Shown here: positions 33,013-39,708 of the stretch, piece after piece
Layout: the number at the start of each line of letters is the position of its first letter
Numbering within the stretch: the stretch's first letter is position 1
Virus record (IMG/VR): IMGVR_UViG_3300032236_000443
Coordinates: 34,100 to 98,099 of that record
DNA length: 64,000 nt
Direction: 5' to 3' (one strand)
From: a virus
Program-made: the position numbers and the translations under genes
Notes under the pieces: model-generated
The model's database searches: none
Told to the model about the DNA's origin: nothing
Seen by the model: only the letters and a program-made list of their open reading frames with translations

Positions 33013-33375
33013 CTATTCGTCCCAGAGAGTTTCTTCTAGTGCTTGGTCAGCATCAATTACATACTGTCTAGGAACTTGCACATACCATCCAACCTGTTGA
33101 ATACGGCGAAGTGAGTCAACAGCAGGGCTCACCCTTATCTCTGGGATACCTTCCCATCCAGGAAAGTTTTCAGCCTTTGCTTTGAAGAAATCATCTAACG
33201 CCATTTGGTAAACAGTTTTTACAGTAATGTCGTTAATTGCAATAGCAGAAACGGATATGTCAAATGCTTTCCCAAACTCAACTACATCTGGGAAAGGGAT
33301 TGTGTGGGTACCTGTTGAGGTAGTGACAGTAGGGTTGTTGTAGCCACTTGTGTTTGTTGTGTAAATGTTACTCAT
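33013..33375 (-). CDS. Unknown protein with LWDE tail
   Basis: This 120-residue protein has a Thr/Asn-rich N-terminus, a central segment (PFPDVVEFGKAFDISVSAIA) and ends ADQALEETLWDE. The end repeats the DSLWDE end of the adjacent gene at 33368-33580, although the rest is unrelated. The C-terminal acidic-LWD tail may be a docking peptide. No family recognised. Confidence 0.6.
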   Translation of the reverse strand: MSNIYTTNTSGYNNPTVTTSTGTHTIPFPDVVEFGKAFDISVSAIAINDITVKTVYQMALDDFFKAKAENFPGWEGIPEIRVSPAVDSLRRIQQVGWYVQVPRQYVIDADQALEETLWDE

Positions 33376-33580
33376 CCCACAAACTATCTTCGAACATCTG
33401 GTCCTCTTTGGTCCATTCCTTCTTTTTGTACATCTTCTCGTAATCTTTGGATGGGTAACCAGTAATGTTAGGAATGCGGTGTGGATTCTTTTCTGTCTTT
33501 GAAATCTCCTTCATGGTATGGACATGATGCTCATACTCTTTGATGGACTTGTAATCATTGGAGAATTGCTTAGTGTTCAT
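33368..33580 (-). CDS. Small helical protein with LWDE tail
   Basis: ATG 33580 (MNTKQFSND, 70 aa) is preferred because it follows the upstream stop as TAATATG; ATG 33595 is possible. It is Lys/Glu/His-rich, contains HHVHTMKEISKTEKNPHRIP and ends EDQMFEDSLWDE. The LWDE end is shared with 33013-33375. It overlaps that gene by 8 nt. Role unknown. Confidence 0.55.
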   Translation of the reverse strand: MNTKQFSNDYKSIKEYEHHVHTMKEISKTEKNPHRIPNITGYPSKDYEKMYKKKEWTKEDQMFEDSLWDE

Positions 33581-33581
33581 A

Positions 33582-33728
33582 TTACTTACCTTCATTTATC
33601 TTCTCTTGTGTCTCACGGACAAGGTTCTCTAGGATAGAGAGTTGCATGGCTAGATAGACTTCCTTTTCAAAGGGAATATCTACATAGCGGACAAAGGGTT
33701 TGCGGATTTCATAGCGACCAAGTTTCAT
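33582..33728 (-). CDS. Unknown 48-residue protein, leaderless start
   Basis: ATG 33728 to TAA 33582 encodes MKLGRYEIRKPFVRYVDIPF followed by a helix (EKEVYLAMQLSILENLVRET). There is no Shine-Dalgarno site. The box TAGGTT lies exactly six bases before ATG 33728, matching the divergent gene at 33786. An in-frame ATG at 33734 directly abuts the box and is less likely. Confidence 0.6.
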   Translation of the reverse strand: MKLGRYEIRKPFVRYVDIPFEKEVYLAMQLSILENLVRETQEKINEGK

Positions 33729-33734
33729 GCCCAT

Positions 33735-33785
33735 AACCTATACCCAAGGGTTTCGAAACACAACTTGGTGTGGTAGGTTCTTCCC
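33735..33785. promoter_or_regulatory. Symmetrical divergent leaderless promoter
   Basis: TAGGTT faces outward at both ends: 33740-33735 on the minus strand and 33774-33779 on the plus strand. Each is followed by exactly six bases and then ATG. The flanking AACCTA..ACCCAAG and CTTGGTGTGGTAGGTT form an imperfect inverted repeat, so one regulator could control both genes. The start codons lack ribosome sites. Confidence 0.6.
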
Positions 33786-34166
33786 ATGCCATACAAAGAC
33801 CCAGATGTCCGCAAGGCCTATCAAAAGGCTTACTCCAACAATCACTACGAGGCTAACAAGGAAATCTACAAGTCTCGAAGCGCCGCCTACAACATCAAGG
33901 CCCGCAAGCGCAACGCAGAGTACATCCAAAACATCAAGTCCAATACGCCATGTACAGACTGCGGCAAGAAGTATCCCTACTACGTCATGCAGTTTGACCA
34001 CATCTATGAGAAGAACGGCGCAGTAGCAGACTTGGCACGAGCATCTGTCTCCATCGCTCGACTACAGAGAGAGATTGATGGTTGCGAATTAGTGTGCTCT
34101 AACTGCCATGCGGAACGCACATACTCACGCAAGTTTGATGATGAAGGACTAAGTGAATGGATTTAG
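33786..34166 (+). CDS. HNH endonuclease
   Basis: This 126-residue protein has a basic, Tyr/Ala/Arg-rich N-terminal part (YSNNHYEANKEIYKSRSAAY) that probably binds DNA. The treble-clef HNH domain follows: CTDCGKKYPYYVMQFDHIYE and LVCSNCHAERTYSRK. Cys pairs for zinc and the FDH catalytic His are intact. It stands alone on the plus strand behind a leaderless promoter, so it may be a free-standing homing-type nuclease or a late packaging nuclease. Confidence 0.85.
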   Translation: MPYKDPDVRKAYQKAYSNNHYEANKEIYKSRSAAYNIKARKRNAEYIQNIKSNTPCTDCGKKYPYYVMQFDHIYEKNGAVADLARASVSIARLQREIDGCELVCSNCHAERTYSRKFDDEGLSEWI

Positions 34167-34171
34167 CACAA

Positions 34172-34207
34172 AGCCCCTGCAACGTATTCGCCGTATAAAC
34201 AGGGGCT
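34172..34207. terminator. Stem-loop between HNH gene and tRNAs
   Basis: Perfect 8-bp arms (AGCCCCTG/CAGGGGCT) with a 20-nt loop lie in the convergent gap between the plus-strand HNH gene and the minus-strand tRNA cluster. On the minus strand TTTGTG follows the stem, so it may end the tRNA transcript. Confidence 0.45.
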
Positions 34208-34219
34208 AAGGCTACAGGT

Positions 34220-34260
34220 GTTTTTAACGACGTGACCTAGGTCGGAGAGGTTTGCACACT
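34220..34260. repeat. tRNA-spacer repeat, copy 1
   Basis: On the plus strand GTTTTTAACGACG at 34220 and GTTTGCACACT at 34250 recur in the spacer between tRNA-Trp and tRNA-Asn (34598 and 34640). The element lies just 3' of tRNA-Gln on the minus strand. It may be a processing signal or part of a small structured RNA. Confidence 0.45.
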
Positions 34261-34291
34261 GGTACGCCACTCTCAAGTAAAACTATACACG

Positions 34292-34362
34292 CTCCCTGGC
34301 CTGGATTCGAACCAAGATAACCACCTCCAAAGGGTGGCGTCCTACCGTTAGACGACCTGGGA
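34292..34362 (-). tRNA. tRNA-Gln(UUG)
   Basis: 71 nt. A cloverleaf can be drawn: acceptor TCCCAGG/CCAGGGA with one A-A mismatch at pair 5, anticodon stem CCACC/GGTGG with loop CTTTGGA (anticodon TTG), and a TTCGAAT T-loop. CCA is not encoded. It may assist decoding of CAA, frequent in these genes. Confidence 0.85.
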
Positions 34363-34516
34363 TTGGTTGGCAGCCACGGTTAAGCCTGCTGCCTGTTACC
34401 ACCTAGTGAGTTAGCAGAGCAATCTCCATCGGCCTGAACACCTTCGTATGATGCGCTCACAGGTTAGGTTTCAGTGGTAACGAACTTGTACAAGTTGTTC
34501 AGACTCATACTTCGTG

Positions 34517-34589
34517 CTGGTCTGGGAGGGCTCGAACCTCCGACTTAGGCATTAACAGTGCCTCACTCTGCCAACTGAGTTACAGACCA
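34517..34589 (-). tRNA. tRNA-Asn(GUU)
   Basis: 73 nt. Acceptor stem TGGTCTG/CAGACCA is perfect, the anticodon loop is CTGTTAA (anticodon GTT) on the stem AGGCA/TGCCT, and the T-arm is GGAGG TTCGAGC CCTCC. CCA is not encoded. This is the best conserved of the three tRNAs. Confidence 0.92.
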
Positions 34590-34597
34590 TAGTGGGC

Positions 34598-34650
34598 GTT
34601 TTTAACGTCGAAGCCCAAGACGGAAGATAGGCGCTTTAAGTTTGCACACT
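34598..34650. repeat. tRNA-spacer repeat, copy 2
   Basis: Second copy of the spacer element: GTTTTTAACGTCG at 34598 and GTTTGCACACT at 34640. On the minus strand a GTGGGC/GCCCAC pair encloses it and an inner 9-bp hairpin (GCTTTGAGT/ACTTAAAGC) can form, so the spacer is likely folded RNA. Confidence 0.45.
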
Positions 34651-34692
34651 CAAAGCATTCTGCAGGCATAGTGCACTAGCCCACCTTCTTCG

Positions 34693-34763
34693 CAGAGTCT
34701 CTAGGAGTCGAACCTAGGCTTACCGCTTTGGAGACGGCAGTGCTTCCGTAACACTTAGACCCT
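34693..34763 (-). tRNA. tRNA-Trp(CCA)
   Basis: 71 nt. Acceptor AGGGTCT/AGACTCT has one G-U pair. The anticodon stem GCCGT/GCGGT includes two wobble pairs, with loop CTCCAAA (anticodon CCA). T-arm is CTAGG TTCGACT CCTAG. CCA tail not encoded. It is the first tRNA of the cluster in transcription order. Confidence 0.88.
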
Positions 34764-34806
34764 TTATGCAGTTTTTGTAACGGACTCATACTGCCAACCG
34801 TCAGGA

Positions 34807-35304
34807 CTAACCTATCATTGATTTATCGAACTGGTCTTGCGGAATACGCCACGAACCTTCAACCGCATACTTCCACTCATTATGCGGTGGAATCTCTTCC
34901 ATCTTTAACCAACCGAAGATTTCCACTTGCGAGTAGTAGTCACGGTCCAACACTCGTGCGCCAACAAGTAGCCACCCTGGACGAATGTCTTTAGGAAAGA
35001 CAGGTATCGCATCTTTAGTGCGGATGGTCTTGACTTCGATGTTTGTGCCTACCTCAGCAATGTCTTTGCGGTAGCCGTGCTCTGAGTTGGGGTAGAACGG
35101 GAAGGTGAATGACTTCTTGTACAACTTAGCCACTGCGTACTCAGCGACGATAGTTCTGACGTTGGCAGCAATCTCTGGCTCTAGTTTTGATTTATCCTTG
35201 TAATTGTCACGGTCTTCTGAACCCCACTTCATCATCCAGCGATTTAGCGCAGCATCGGCGCAGGCACGCACTTCCTCTTTAGTTAAATTGACGATGTGAC
35301 TCAT
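34807..35304 (-). CDS. PD-(D/E)XK nuclease-like protein
   Basis: This 165-residue protein has E55 in a helix (RTIVAEYAVAKLY), D81 and then GTNIEVKT with E90 and K92, matching the PD-(D/E)XK core. It goes on to GWLLVGARVLDR and ends in a FGWLKMEEIP ... SWRIPQDQF segment. The same order of motifs occurs in the adjacent gene at 35301-35825, so they are diverged tandem paralogs. Actinophages often carry such genes; role is unproven but DNA cleavage is plausible. Start overlaps by ATGA. Confidence 0.7.
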   Translation of the reverse strand: MSHIVNLTKEEVRACADAALNRWMMKWGSEDRDNYKDKSKLEPEIAANVRTIVAEYAVAKLYKKSFTFPFYPNSEHGYRKDIAEVGTNIEVKTIRTKDAIPVFPKDIRPGWLLVGARVLDRDYYSQVEIFGWLKMEEIPPHNEWKYAVEGSWRIPQDQFDKSMIG

Positions 35305-35825
35305 AACTCCTCCATTGAGTGTAACGACGCTCTAGGAACGTAAAACGTCTTGTTGTTGAAACGCCACGCCTCGTTTTTGCACTCGTGACCATACATCCAT
35401 CCTACAGCAACGTAAGGAGCGCCCTTCCAGTCAGGAGCAACACGGCGGGTCTTTTTTGCAAGCCCGCCCGCCAATAAAACGTACTTCAACTCTGGGTCAT
35501 CATGCGTTGTGAACCTCAAGCCTCGTATCTCATTGGTGTACTCAGGAAACTTTGGTGGAAAGGCATAGCGCACCTCGCCAAAGCCAGGGATATCTAACTC
35601 GGTCTTCCACTTGTTGACGTGTGGAACGAACTCGGTATCTCCCATCATGCGGGCAAAGGCCAATTCGCTACCTGCAGCAATCATGTGCTGCATAGACTCC
35701 CAGACATCTCCCTCTGAGTAGTTCATGTTCTTCTCAGGTTGTCCGAGATACGGTAGTTGTCTATCCCAACCTACTTGAGCGCAGATGGCTTCTTCTTCAA
35801 TTGTTAATGCGTATTCGGTAATCAT
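35301..35825 (-). CDS. PD-(D/E)XK-like paralog with K-to-R change
   Basis: This 174-residue protein shows the same order as 34807-35304: E54 in AGSELAFARMMG, D78, then FGEVRYAFP with E84 and R86, and a VAVGWMYGHECKNEAWRF ... FYVPRASL end. The catalytic Lys of the ExK motif is replaced by Arg, so it may be inactive or altered. Coupled to both neighbours by ATGA overlaps. Confidence 0.65.
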   Translation of the reverse strand: MITEYALTIEEEAICAQVGWDRQLPYLGQPEKNMNYSEGDVWESMQHMIAAGSELAFARMMGDTEFVPHVNKWKTELDIPGFGEVRYAFPPKFPEYTNEIRGLRFTTHDDPELKYVLLAGGLAKKTRRVAPDWKGAPYVAVGWMYGHECKNEAWRFNNKTFYVPRASLHSMEEL

Positions 35826-35986
35826 TTGATGTCCTTTTCAATAGCCGTTACTGCTGCCTGTGCAATACAGAGGATGCAATTGCTTTTAGTACGGGGAGGT
35901 ACTTCCTCATGCCTCATGTGTGGACATAAACCGTGAAGCATACGAATGGCTTGCTCTGCCTTCTCAACCATCTGCTCGTGGGTCAT
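35822..35986 (-). CDS. Small Cys/His protein, paralog group
   Basis: ATG 35986 to TGA 35822 encodes 54 residues: MTHEQMVEKAEQAIRMLHGL, CPHMRHEE, NCILCIAQAA and the end AIEKDIK. Start and end resemble those of 36183-36407 (MTHEELLAK ... AIEKELK), and the end that of 35983-36183 (IIEKELE). The Cys/His positions could bind zinc. Overlaps on both sides support it. Confidence 0.65.
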   Translation of the reverse strand: MTHEQMVEKAEQAIRMLHGLCPHMRHEEVPPRTKSNCILCIAQAAVTAIEKDIK

Positions 35987-36183
35987 TCCAACTCCTTCTC
36001 AATAATCGTCACTGTTGGTAACCAAGTAGCAGGACTAAAGTACATATACTCCTTGCCACATCCACCACATTCCCAGAGGGAACCTAGACCTACAATGATA
36101 TACGGGCGTTGACGAGAGCCATTTGGGTAGTCACATTCGTGAACGGCCTTATTTTCTATCGGAACGATATGTGATAGCCCCAT
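35983..36183 (-). CDS. Small zinc-ribbon-like protein, paralog group
   Basis: This 66-residue protein has a CDYPNGSRQRPYIIVG segment, the Cys pair WECGGCGKEYMY and the end TIIEKELE. It is linked by its end and location to the two neighbouring small proteins. The single CxxC plus upstream His/Cys could make a zinc site. Function unknown; overlap of start and stop with both neighbours. Confidence 0.65.
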   Translation of the reverse strand: MGLSHIVPIENKAVHECDYPNGSRQRPYIIVGLGSLWECGGCGKEYMYFSPATWLPTVTIIEKELE

Positions 36184-36407
36184 TACTTCAACTCTTTCTC
36201 TATGGCTTGAATAGTAGGGCAGGGATACGGCGTTAATAGGTCAGGGCAACAAGCCAAACAAACATCGCCTCTCTCGTCTAATGGCTCTGGCTTATGCAAT
36301 TCCACCACCGCACGAAGAGCGGAAGCGGAAGGTGTGGATGTCTTGATGCGATTCCATTTTCTTTTTGGTAAAGCATCAATCTTTGCCAGCAATTCTTCGT
36401 GAGTCAT
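36183..36407 (-). CDS. Small Cys protein, paralog group
   Basis: ATG 36407 is used (74 aa), with AAGGACA 7 nt upstream; a longer start at 36431 lacks this. It has MTHEELLAKIDALPKRKWNR, ALRAVVELHKPE and a Cys cluster (VCLACCPDLLTPYPCPT), ending IQAIEKELK. This pattern is a common type of short actinophage protein. Function unknown; the Cys residues may bind a metal. Confidence 0.7.
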   Translation of the reverse strand: MTHEELLAKIDALPKRKWNRIKTSTPSASALRAVVELHKPEPLDERGDVCLACCPDLLTPYPCPTIQAIEKELK

Positions 36408-36511
36408 TTGGTGTCCTTGCATCGTGGGCACTGCTTTGTGGGATTTGGTGTGCCGTCAGGGACGATGAACATCCCCCCGCACTTGTAACACAAGACTGTG
36501 AGGGTACTCAT
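36404..36511 (-). CDS. 35-residue rubredoxin-like zinc ribbon
   Basis: ATG 36511 to TGA 36404, with ATGA overlaps on both sides. The protein is little more than two CxxC knuckles (VLCYKCGGMFIVPDG, KQCPRCKDTK) 20 residues apart, a minimal zinc ribbon. It is directly coupled to WhiB (36508-36753), so it may work with that regulator; this is only inference. Confidence 0.7.
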   Translation of the reverse strand: MSTLTVLCYKCGGMFIVPDGTPNPTKQCPRCKDTK

Positions 36512-36753
36512 GCTGCGCTCCTTTGGTAACGTGGTCGGTGTTTCCAGATTCTTCTCTGCTTATCATTCATGCCACCCCAGATACCGTGGATGATGTTGTT
36601 ATCTATTGCGTATGTCAGACAGTCAAGTTGTACTGGGCATCCCATACATGTCTTCTTGGCGTACTCCGCCGTATCACCTTGTTCTGGAAAGAATGCATCT
36701 CCATCCGTTCCTGCACAACTAGCCTCTGCCATCCACTCTGGCGAGTTCCCCAT
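36508..36753 (-). CDS. whiB: WhiB-family transcription regulator
   Basis: This 81-residue protein has the four Fe-S cysteines in standard spacing, C13, C36, C39 and C45 (KTCMGCPVQLDCLTYA), then the GIWGGMNDKQRR motif and a basic RPRYQRSAA end that can bind DNA. WhiB proteins occur almost only in Actinobacteria and their phages and act with sigma-A; phage copies can inhibit host WhiB. It heads the run of small genes on the left of the control region behind AAGGGGGG. Confidence 0.93.
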   Translation of the reverse strand: MGNSPEWMAEASCAGTDGDAFFPEQGDTAEYAKKTCMGCPVQLDCLTYAIDNNIIHGIWGGMNDKQRRIWKHRPRYQRSAA

Positions 36754-36774
36754 TTCTTTCCCCCCTTGTAACCG

Positions 36775-36849
36775 CTATTTGATGATGTGAAGAATGATAA
36801 CCACTATCGTGACAATGCTCAACAGGGGCCAAAAGACTCTATCGCTCAC
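36775..36849 (-). CDS. 24-residue membrane peptide
   Basis: GTG 36849 overlaps the upstream TGA (GTGA) and the upstream gene's GAGGAG is about 11 nt away. The peptide MSDRVFWPLLSIVTIVVIIL plus HIIK is one hydrophobic helix. The stop is 21 bases before the WhiB start. It could be a tiny regulatory membrane protein. Support is positional and compositional, so it may also be chance. Confidence 0.45.
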   Translation of the reverse strand: MSDRVFWPLLSIVTIVVIILHIIK

Positions 36850-37127
36850 GATTCCCACAACTCCTCTTCCTTATGCTGCTCTAATAGTTCAATATTGTGT
36901 TCTGTAACCGTAATAAAGACTTGGAAGCGGCGACCATCTTCCAAAATGACCTCATGCTCAATTTTGTAACCCTTGTTATTAGTTATTTCGACGATATCTT
37001 TATAGGTAACTTGTTCAGCAACGGTCTCTTTACCATCTGAGAACAAAATTATTGCTTTGCGGTTTGGTCCAAAGAAGAAAGTTTTACCATCTTGGGTGTA
37101 TCCAGCAGTATGTGGCTTTAGTTCCAT
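36846..37127 (-). CDS. Small unknown protein with LWES tail
   Basis: This 93-residue protein has KTFFFGPNRKAIILFSDGKE, VEITNNKGYKIEHEVILEDG and the end EQHKEEELWES. It looks like a compact beta-fold. It is the first gene of the leftward block next to the control region and has AGGAGGG 8 nt upstream, one of the strongest sites here. The acidic-LW tail resembles those at 33013-33580 and 45063-45404. Confidence 0.65.
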   Translation of the reverse strand: MELKPHTAGYTQDGKTFFFGPNRKAIILFSDGKETVAEQVTYKDIVEITNNKGYKIEHEVILEDGRRFQVFITVTEHNIELLEQHKEEELWES

Positions 37128-37737
37128 CTTTCCCTCCTGGCTTTAGGCTACTGCCTTTACAAGGAAAAGTGAAATTTTAGTTGAGTAGGGGAGGTAGGCG
37201 GCATTTTGGCTATCCGCACCCCCCTGGCAACCTGACAACCTGGCAAATTGGCCTTTCGGCTACTGCCTAGGCTGCCACCTCGCAACCATTCCTCTCACCT
37301 GGCTGGTCATATAGCGAAACACGCTTAACTGTGGGGGTGTTGTGCGCTGGAAAATTTTTAGTTATGTCGCTACTTGTTTTAGAAACTTGTATTAGTTGTT
37401 CTATCTACGCACGAAATAGTTATTTATTAATTGTTTGATAGCGAAATTGATAGCGTGATTAAATAACTTTTGGCTACTGCATTTATTTATTCGTTTGTTT
37501 GTATCAGTAACACCAGACTACGACTATCACTTCGGCGTTGTAATCATGTAATAAATCATTATGTATCACTAGTTATTTACATTGTTAATCACTTACTAAA
37601 TACATTGTTATTAACTTGCATTGTGTATCAATAACTATATGAAACACATTCACTATCAATAATCACAATCAATACTTATATCTATCTATATCTATTCTCT
37701 CTATTAGTTATTGATAAACATTCATTATTAAAAGATA

Positions 37738-37756
37738 AAGGGGGCGTTGCCCCCTT
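37738..37756 (-). terminator. Short GC hairpin with T-rich flank
   Basis: AAGGGGGC/GCCCCCTT 8-bp arms with a 3-nt loop; on the minus strand TATCTTTTAAT follows. It could stop leftward read-through from the control region. On the plus strand no T-run follows. Confidence 0.45.
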
Positions 37757-38289
37757 AAACCCCCTGCGCCTTCTATCTATTGTTATGTAATCATATTTAT
37801 TTAATCTTGTTAATTATCTTTTACATTACTTGCGAATTGTTATTGTCCTGCACTTATATTCTTTTACATATATCTATCTTCTTTTACATATATTTTTCGT
37901 ATCTATCATTCGGATTATTTACTTGCCAAATACAAATCCAAATACCTAATACCAACTTGCTATTGTTATTTAATTGTTTTAGTAATGGATAAACATTGAT
38001 AACTTCTTTATCTTTATTATTCATATTCATTCCAATCGCAATAACATTCATTTAGTTTTTTCATTCCGCAATTTTCACACTCTATTGAAAACTCATTCAT
38101 TCCTTCCCCTTCCTACTGGGATTACTCTCTCTTGGCGAAAATTGTGTTAATACCTGCGCTGAAATAGGCGTGAAATACTGCGTGTTGCCGACTTGCATAC
38201 TTGCCCCCTTATGCCCCATAATTGAGCCATGCCACCGAGAGGTGCGCTAAGTCCGAAAGAAGTTTGAGATTTATTTACAACTTCATCTC

Positions 38290-38578
38290 GTTACGAAAAA
38301 TTATTTACGAACGACTTGAAACTAATCTTGAAATTAAAAACTTCTTTACAAAATAACTTTCGGCTCTAAGAATTCTTACGACTTCTTAATGAGTGGCAAC
38401 TTGCCTAAAACATTCTCATTAAGTCGAGGTAATGGAATTCAATAAGTGAAAAAACTTTCAACGACTTTTCGCCGTTGCAGTATCTAGTTACGAAAAATAA
38501 TTTACGAACTACTTACTTCACAACTTGATTACTTGTTGATAGTAAAAACTTATACGCAAAATAATTTACTAAATACTT
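38290..38578. repeat. Iteron-like direct repeats
   Basis: GTTACGAAAAATTATTTACG (38290, continuing AACGACTT) recurs at 38487 with one T-to-A and one G-to-T change, and at about 38553 with three differences from that copy. All are in the same orientation, just upstream of the early operon. Such repeats are typical of initiator or repressor binding sites. Confidence 0.6.
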
Positions 38579-38587
38579 TTAGTCAAT

Positions 38588-38610
38588 CACTTGCATTAAT
38601 CGTGCAAGTG
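38588..38610. promoter_or_regulatory. Operator-like palindrome before early operon
   Basis: Perfect inverted repeat CACTTGCA-N7-TGCAAGTG, 59 bp before the first early ATG. The ACTTGCAT half-site also occurs at 37613 and 38193. Size and spacing fit a dimeric repressor site. A -10 box cannot be placed with confidence. Confidence 0.55.
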
Positions 38611-38668
38611 GTTGGCTATGAGTAGTTAAACAATTACTCAACAACAACAACGAAACGGAGTAACAACA

Positions 38669-38914
38669 ATGGCAACTGCAACTACACAACGCAAAACAAA
38701 GTACGAGCGCAATTACGAAAACAATTTGCGTGATGTTGAAATGACTATCAATGTGTTTCGCAAAACTGACAATGTTGAACGCCTTGTTCATATCTTGGCG
38801 CAATCACTTTCGCCAAATGAATTCAGAATGTTGTTCGCAACTGAATTCGCAAATGTTCCACTCACAGTTCGTTATGTTGATGAGAACGGCGTTGAGATTA
38901 AGGAGAACAACTAA
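38669..38914 (+). CDS. First early-operon protein, unknown
   Basis: This 81-residue protein starts at ATG 38669 behind the ACGGAG site that recurs before several early genes. It contains ERLVHILAQSLSPNEFRMLF and ends VRYVDENGVEIKENN. The DENGV motif is also found in 39286-39405. No family is recognised. As the first gene after the operator region it is probably expressed early. The stop overlaps the next start. Confidence 0.7.
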   Translation: MATATTQRKTKYERNYENNLRDVEMTINVFRKTDNVERLVHILAQSLSPNEFRMLFATEFANVPLTVRYVDENGVEIKENN

Positions 38915-39114
38915 TGCAATACAACTTCTACAAGTTGTCAAAAGATGAACGCTACGACTTTACATTCGACTTCTTACTTACTTTCAAGAAGTTCTGCTTT
39001 CAACCTATTCACTTATGTATCCAATCTGATGAACTAACAATTTCAATCGGTTGGATATTCGTTCGTGCAACTATCCGCTTAACGAAATGGGGAACAGATG
39101 AAACTAATTCGTAA
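38914..39114 (+). CDS. Unknown small early protein
   Basis: This 66-residue protein is rich in Phe, Ile and Lys (YDFTFDFLLTFKKFCFQPIH; LTISIGWIFVRATIRLTKWG). It may have a beta-strand core or associate with membranes, although no clean membrane helix is present. The start overlaps the previous stop as TAATG. No family recognised. Confidence 0.6.
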   Translation: MQYNFYKLSKDERYDFTFDFLLTFKKFCFQPIHLCIQSDELTISIGWIFVRATIRLTKWGTDETNS

Positions 39115-39241
39115 CTTCTTTATCACTATCGTTGTTCTTTACATTCTTTACAAGTTGTTTGATGTAACAACACCTCAACAATGCAAAGTGCCAGTTGAAC
39201 AAATGTCACAGTTCTGCAAAGACCTTCTTTATCCTCACTAA
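39098..39241 (+). CDS. 47-residue membrane-anchored peptide
   Basis: ATG 39098 to TAA 39241. The N-terminal MKLIRNFFITIVVLYILYKL is a membrane anchor or signal segment, followed by an external part with two cysteines (QQCKVPVEQMSQFCKDLL). The start overlaps the previous gene by 17 nt. Single-helix early proteins often alter the host envelope, for example to block superinfection, but no evidence shows that here. Confidence 0.6.
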   Translation: MKLIRNFFITIVVLYILYKLFDVTTPQQCKVPVEQMSQFCKDLLYPH

Positions 39242-39285
39242 CAATCAATTCAATTCATTATCAACTAACGAAACGGAGAATGTAA

Positions 39286-39405
39286 ATGTCAGTATCAAAT
39301 GCAACAATCGCAACAGTAGATGAGAACGGCGTAACACTTCTTATTGATGATGATTACGAAATGAACTTCTTATCTCTTGTATCACTTCTAAGAAAAGGAA
39401 ACTAA
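39286..39405 (+). CDS. Unknown 39-residue protein
   Basis: ATG 39286 to TAA 39405, behind GAAACGGAG. The peptide has TVDENGVTLLIDDDYEMNFL and ends SLLRKGN. The DENGV motif is shared with 38669-38914. Support is the ribosome site and tight spacing to the next gene (39409). No function known. Confidence 0.55.
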   Translation: MSVSNATIATVDENGVTLLIDDDYEMNFLSLVSLLRKGN

Positions 39406-39408
39406 ATC

Positions 39409-39684
39409 ATGCGAATTAAAATCAATCGCCAAAAGAAGTTAGACCTGCCAAGTAAATTGCAATCGGTGTTTGAGATTAAAGAAGCAATCGCCTTCTTAGA
39501 ACCCGAACGCACAAGTGACGAAGTGAAAGATAAACTGCTATTCATTCTTACGACAATCGCTGATAGCGAGAAGTTGCAGTTGTTATGGAATAGCACCAAC
39601 GCACTTGCCAATAAGAAGGTTGATGAAGTGTCCGACCTTTACTGCAATTTCTTTAGCCAAGACCACACCGACAACAACAACTAA
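39409..39684 (+). CDS. Unknown helical early protein
   Basis: This 91-residue protein has a basic start (MRIKINRQKKLDLPSKLQSV), then helices (EIKEAIAFLEPERTSDEVKD; LLFILTTIADSEKLQLLWNS). It lies directly before the AAA+ gene, and may be a cofactor of it, but no motif shows this. No named family. Confidence 0.6.
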   Translation: MRIKINRQKKLDLPSKLQSVFEIKEAIAFLEPERTSDEVKDKLLFILTTIADSEKLQLLWNSTNALANKKVDEVSDLYCNFFSQDHTDNNN

Positions 39685-39708
39685 CAACGAAACGAAACGG
39701 AGAACTAA

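Larger units (their letters stand above)
37128..38668. other. AT-rich non-coding control region, candidate origin
   Basis: 1.54 kb without a credible gene lies between leftward and rightward operons. The left 200 bp are GC-richer, with GGCTACTGCC at 37147 and 37257 and CCTGGCAA twice near 37231-37255. The rest is strongly AT-rich, with short repeats, CTTTTACATATAT twice with a 20-bp period (37861, 37881), CATTGT motifs around 37579-37625, and the features listed separately. Divergent transcription and iteron-like repeats suggest an origin and early promoters. No tRNA is recognised here. Confidence 0.6.

Noticed and set aside
34363-34516. Possible tRNA-Ser (CTGCTAA loop) between tRNA-Asn and tRNA-Gln
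   Set aside because: The anticodon stem does not pair and no T-arm is present; kept only as a foldable spacer.
37780-37992. 70-residue open frame in the AT-rich region
   Set aside because: No ribosome site, Ile/Leu/Tyr-rich translation of AT-rich DNA, overlaps direct repeats.
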